From assembly GCA_022865865.1 (NCBI GenBank), contig JALHTN010000415.1, positions 1 to 6,214 of the forward strand: DNA of 6,214 bases, written 5' to 3'. The first letter of the stretch is position 1. Each line of letters opens with the position of its first letter. Shown piece after piece: positions 5,747-6,214 of this stretch. This DNA is from Anaerolineales bacterium (GTDB lineage Bacteria; Chloroflexota; Anaerolineae; Anaerolineales; UBA4823). The translations under genes were made by a program, and so were the position numbers. The notes beneath the pieces are model-generated. The model was not told the origin of the DNA. It searched no databases and worked only from the letters and a program-made list of their open reading frames with translations.

Positions 5747-6214
5747 TCAGTTTGATTTTGAACCAGGCAGCATCTCTTGCAGAATGGCAAGAACTGTCTT
5801 CGGGCGCATGGATTTAGCGAATACATCGCGGTATAAGGCATGGGCGGAAACGGCATCAAATAAAGCTGACTTCAGATCAGGAGTATGCTGTGCAGCCCGC
5901 AGCACCGGGTTTAATAAACCCACCCGCGACATGAAAATGGTCAGCAAGCGCATGACGCGGCCGTAAGGCAGGTCCTGGATGATGTCCTGGTTTGCGGGGC
6001 GGTAGTGATCGTGGAAGGACTGCTGCGAGAAGCCGTGCTCCAGGATCGTATTGGCGGCGCGGATGCCGGTCATCGTGGCTGTGGTGACCCCTTTACCTTT
6101 GAAAGCCCGCACCAGACCAGCTGCATCACCGACCATCACGTAGCGGTCCCCGTAATAGTTGCGGGCCAGCGAACGGGGGAAGCGGCCTTTGAAATAAACC
6201 AGGTCATTGGCACC
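5747..6214 (-). CDS. FAD-dependent oxidoreductase, geranylgeranyl-reductase/FixC type (5' partial)
   Basis: The frame is open from the right edge to a TGA at 5747-5749, giving the last 155 residues. An apparent GTG start at 6139 is internal, because the 25 codons before it continue the family sequence (GANDLVYFKGRFPRSLARNYYG). At residues 26-43 of the fragment lies YVMVGDAAGLVRAFKGKGV. The 'GDAAG' followed by a Gly-rich loop and the 'A...G..AA' helix is the conserved segment that contacts the FAD ribityl and pyrophosphate in the glutathione-reductase-fold flavoproteins (p-hydroxybenzoate hydroxylase/geranylgeranyl reductase group). The usual Pro of 'P..GeG' is replaced in 'RAFKGKGV'. The remaining 110 residues are helical and basic, as in the C-terminal cap of FixC-like or isoprenoid-reducing members. 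The substrate cannot be told from this end; a soluble or membrane-associated cytoplasmic enzyme is expected. It shares strand with the lipoprotein, but 326 bases separate them, so probably a different transcript. Confidence 0.85.
   Translation of the reverse strand, partial: GANDLVYFKGRFPRSLARNYYGDRYVMVGDAAGLVRAFKGKGVTTATMTGIRAANTILEHGFSQQSFHDHYRPANQDIIQDLPYGRVMRLLTIFMSRVGLLNPVLRAAQHTPDLKSALFDAVSAHALYRDVFAKSMRPKTVLAILQEMLPGSKSN

Noticed and set aside
5747..6139. A complete 130-residue protein starting at GTG 6139
   Set aside because: The 25 codons upstream to the window edge are open and read as flavoprotein family sequence, so this is the 3' part of a longer gene.

Overview
The window looks like a chromosomal piece of a Chloroflexota bacterium, probably Anaerolineae. 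Three things suggest this. The secreted protein carries a 'VYIPLTLRN' linker, a style I associate with exported proteins of that class. The lipoprotein has a Pro/Thr-rich stalk of the usual kind. Gene order is loose, with mostly minus-strand genes and wide intergenic gaps. This placement is an inference from style; there is no rRNA or marker gene here. I see no tRNA, rRNA, CRISPR array, transposase or integrase.

Layout, left to right. (1) 2-133, plus strand: the last 43 codons of a TerB-like protein, closed by a strong intrinsic terminator at 140-175. (2) 134-421: an intergenic stretch with one weak 59-codon minus-strand ORF and an inverted repeat. (3) 422-2839, minus strand: a large secreted protein with a signal peptide, seven propeller-type repeats, two fibronectin III-like domains and an unrecognised C-terminal region. 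Its upstream region has a perfect TATAAT box, a 17-bp operator-like palindrome and an ideal Shine-Dalgarno. (4) 3138-3218, plus strand: a second copy of the last 81 bases of the TerB-like gene, without the domain that should precede it. A perfect 12-bp hairpin follows. (5) 3313-4533, minus strand: a YbdG-type mechanosensitive channel of the MscS superfamily. (6) 4593-5420, minus strand: a lipoprotein of unknown function just upstream of the channel and probably co-transcribed with it, with a small hairpin between them. (7) 5421-5746: an intergenic region with the probable lipoprotein promoter, a 17-codon plus-strand ORF with a strong Shine-Dalgarno, and a compound hairpin. (8) 5747-6214, minus strand: the C-terminal part of an FAD-dependent oxidoreductase of the geranylgeranyl-reductase/FixC type, running off the window.

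How the parts relate. The propeller gene and its control region lie between two 81-bp direct repeats that are 75/81 identical and 3,085 bp apart. One repeat is the true 3' end of a gene and the other appears orphaned. Five of the six differences are silent, so both copies seem to have diverged as coding sequence. This fits either an insertion at the 3' end of a TerB-like gene or the eroded remains of a tandem paralogue. The lipoprotein and channel form a plausible envelope or osmotic-stress pair. The other genes show no clear functional link.
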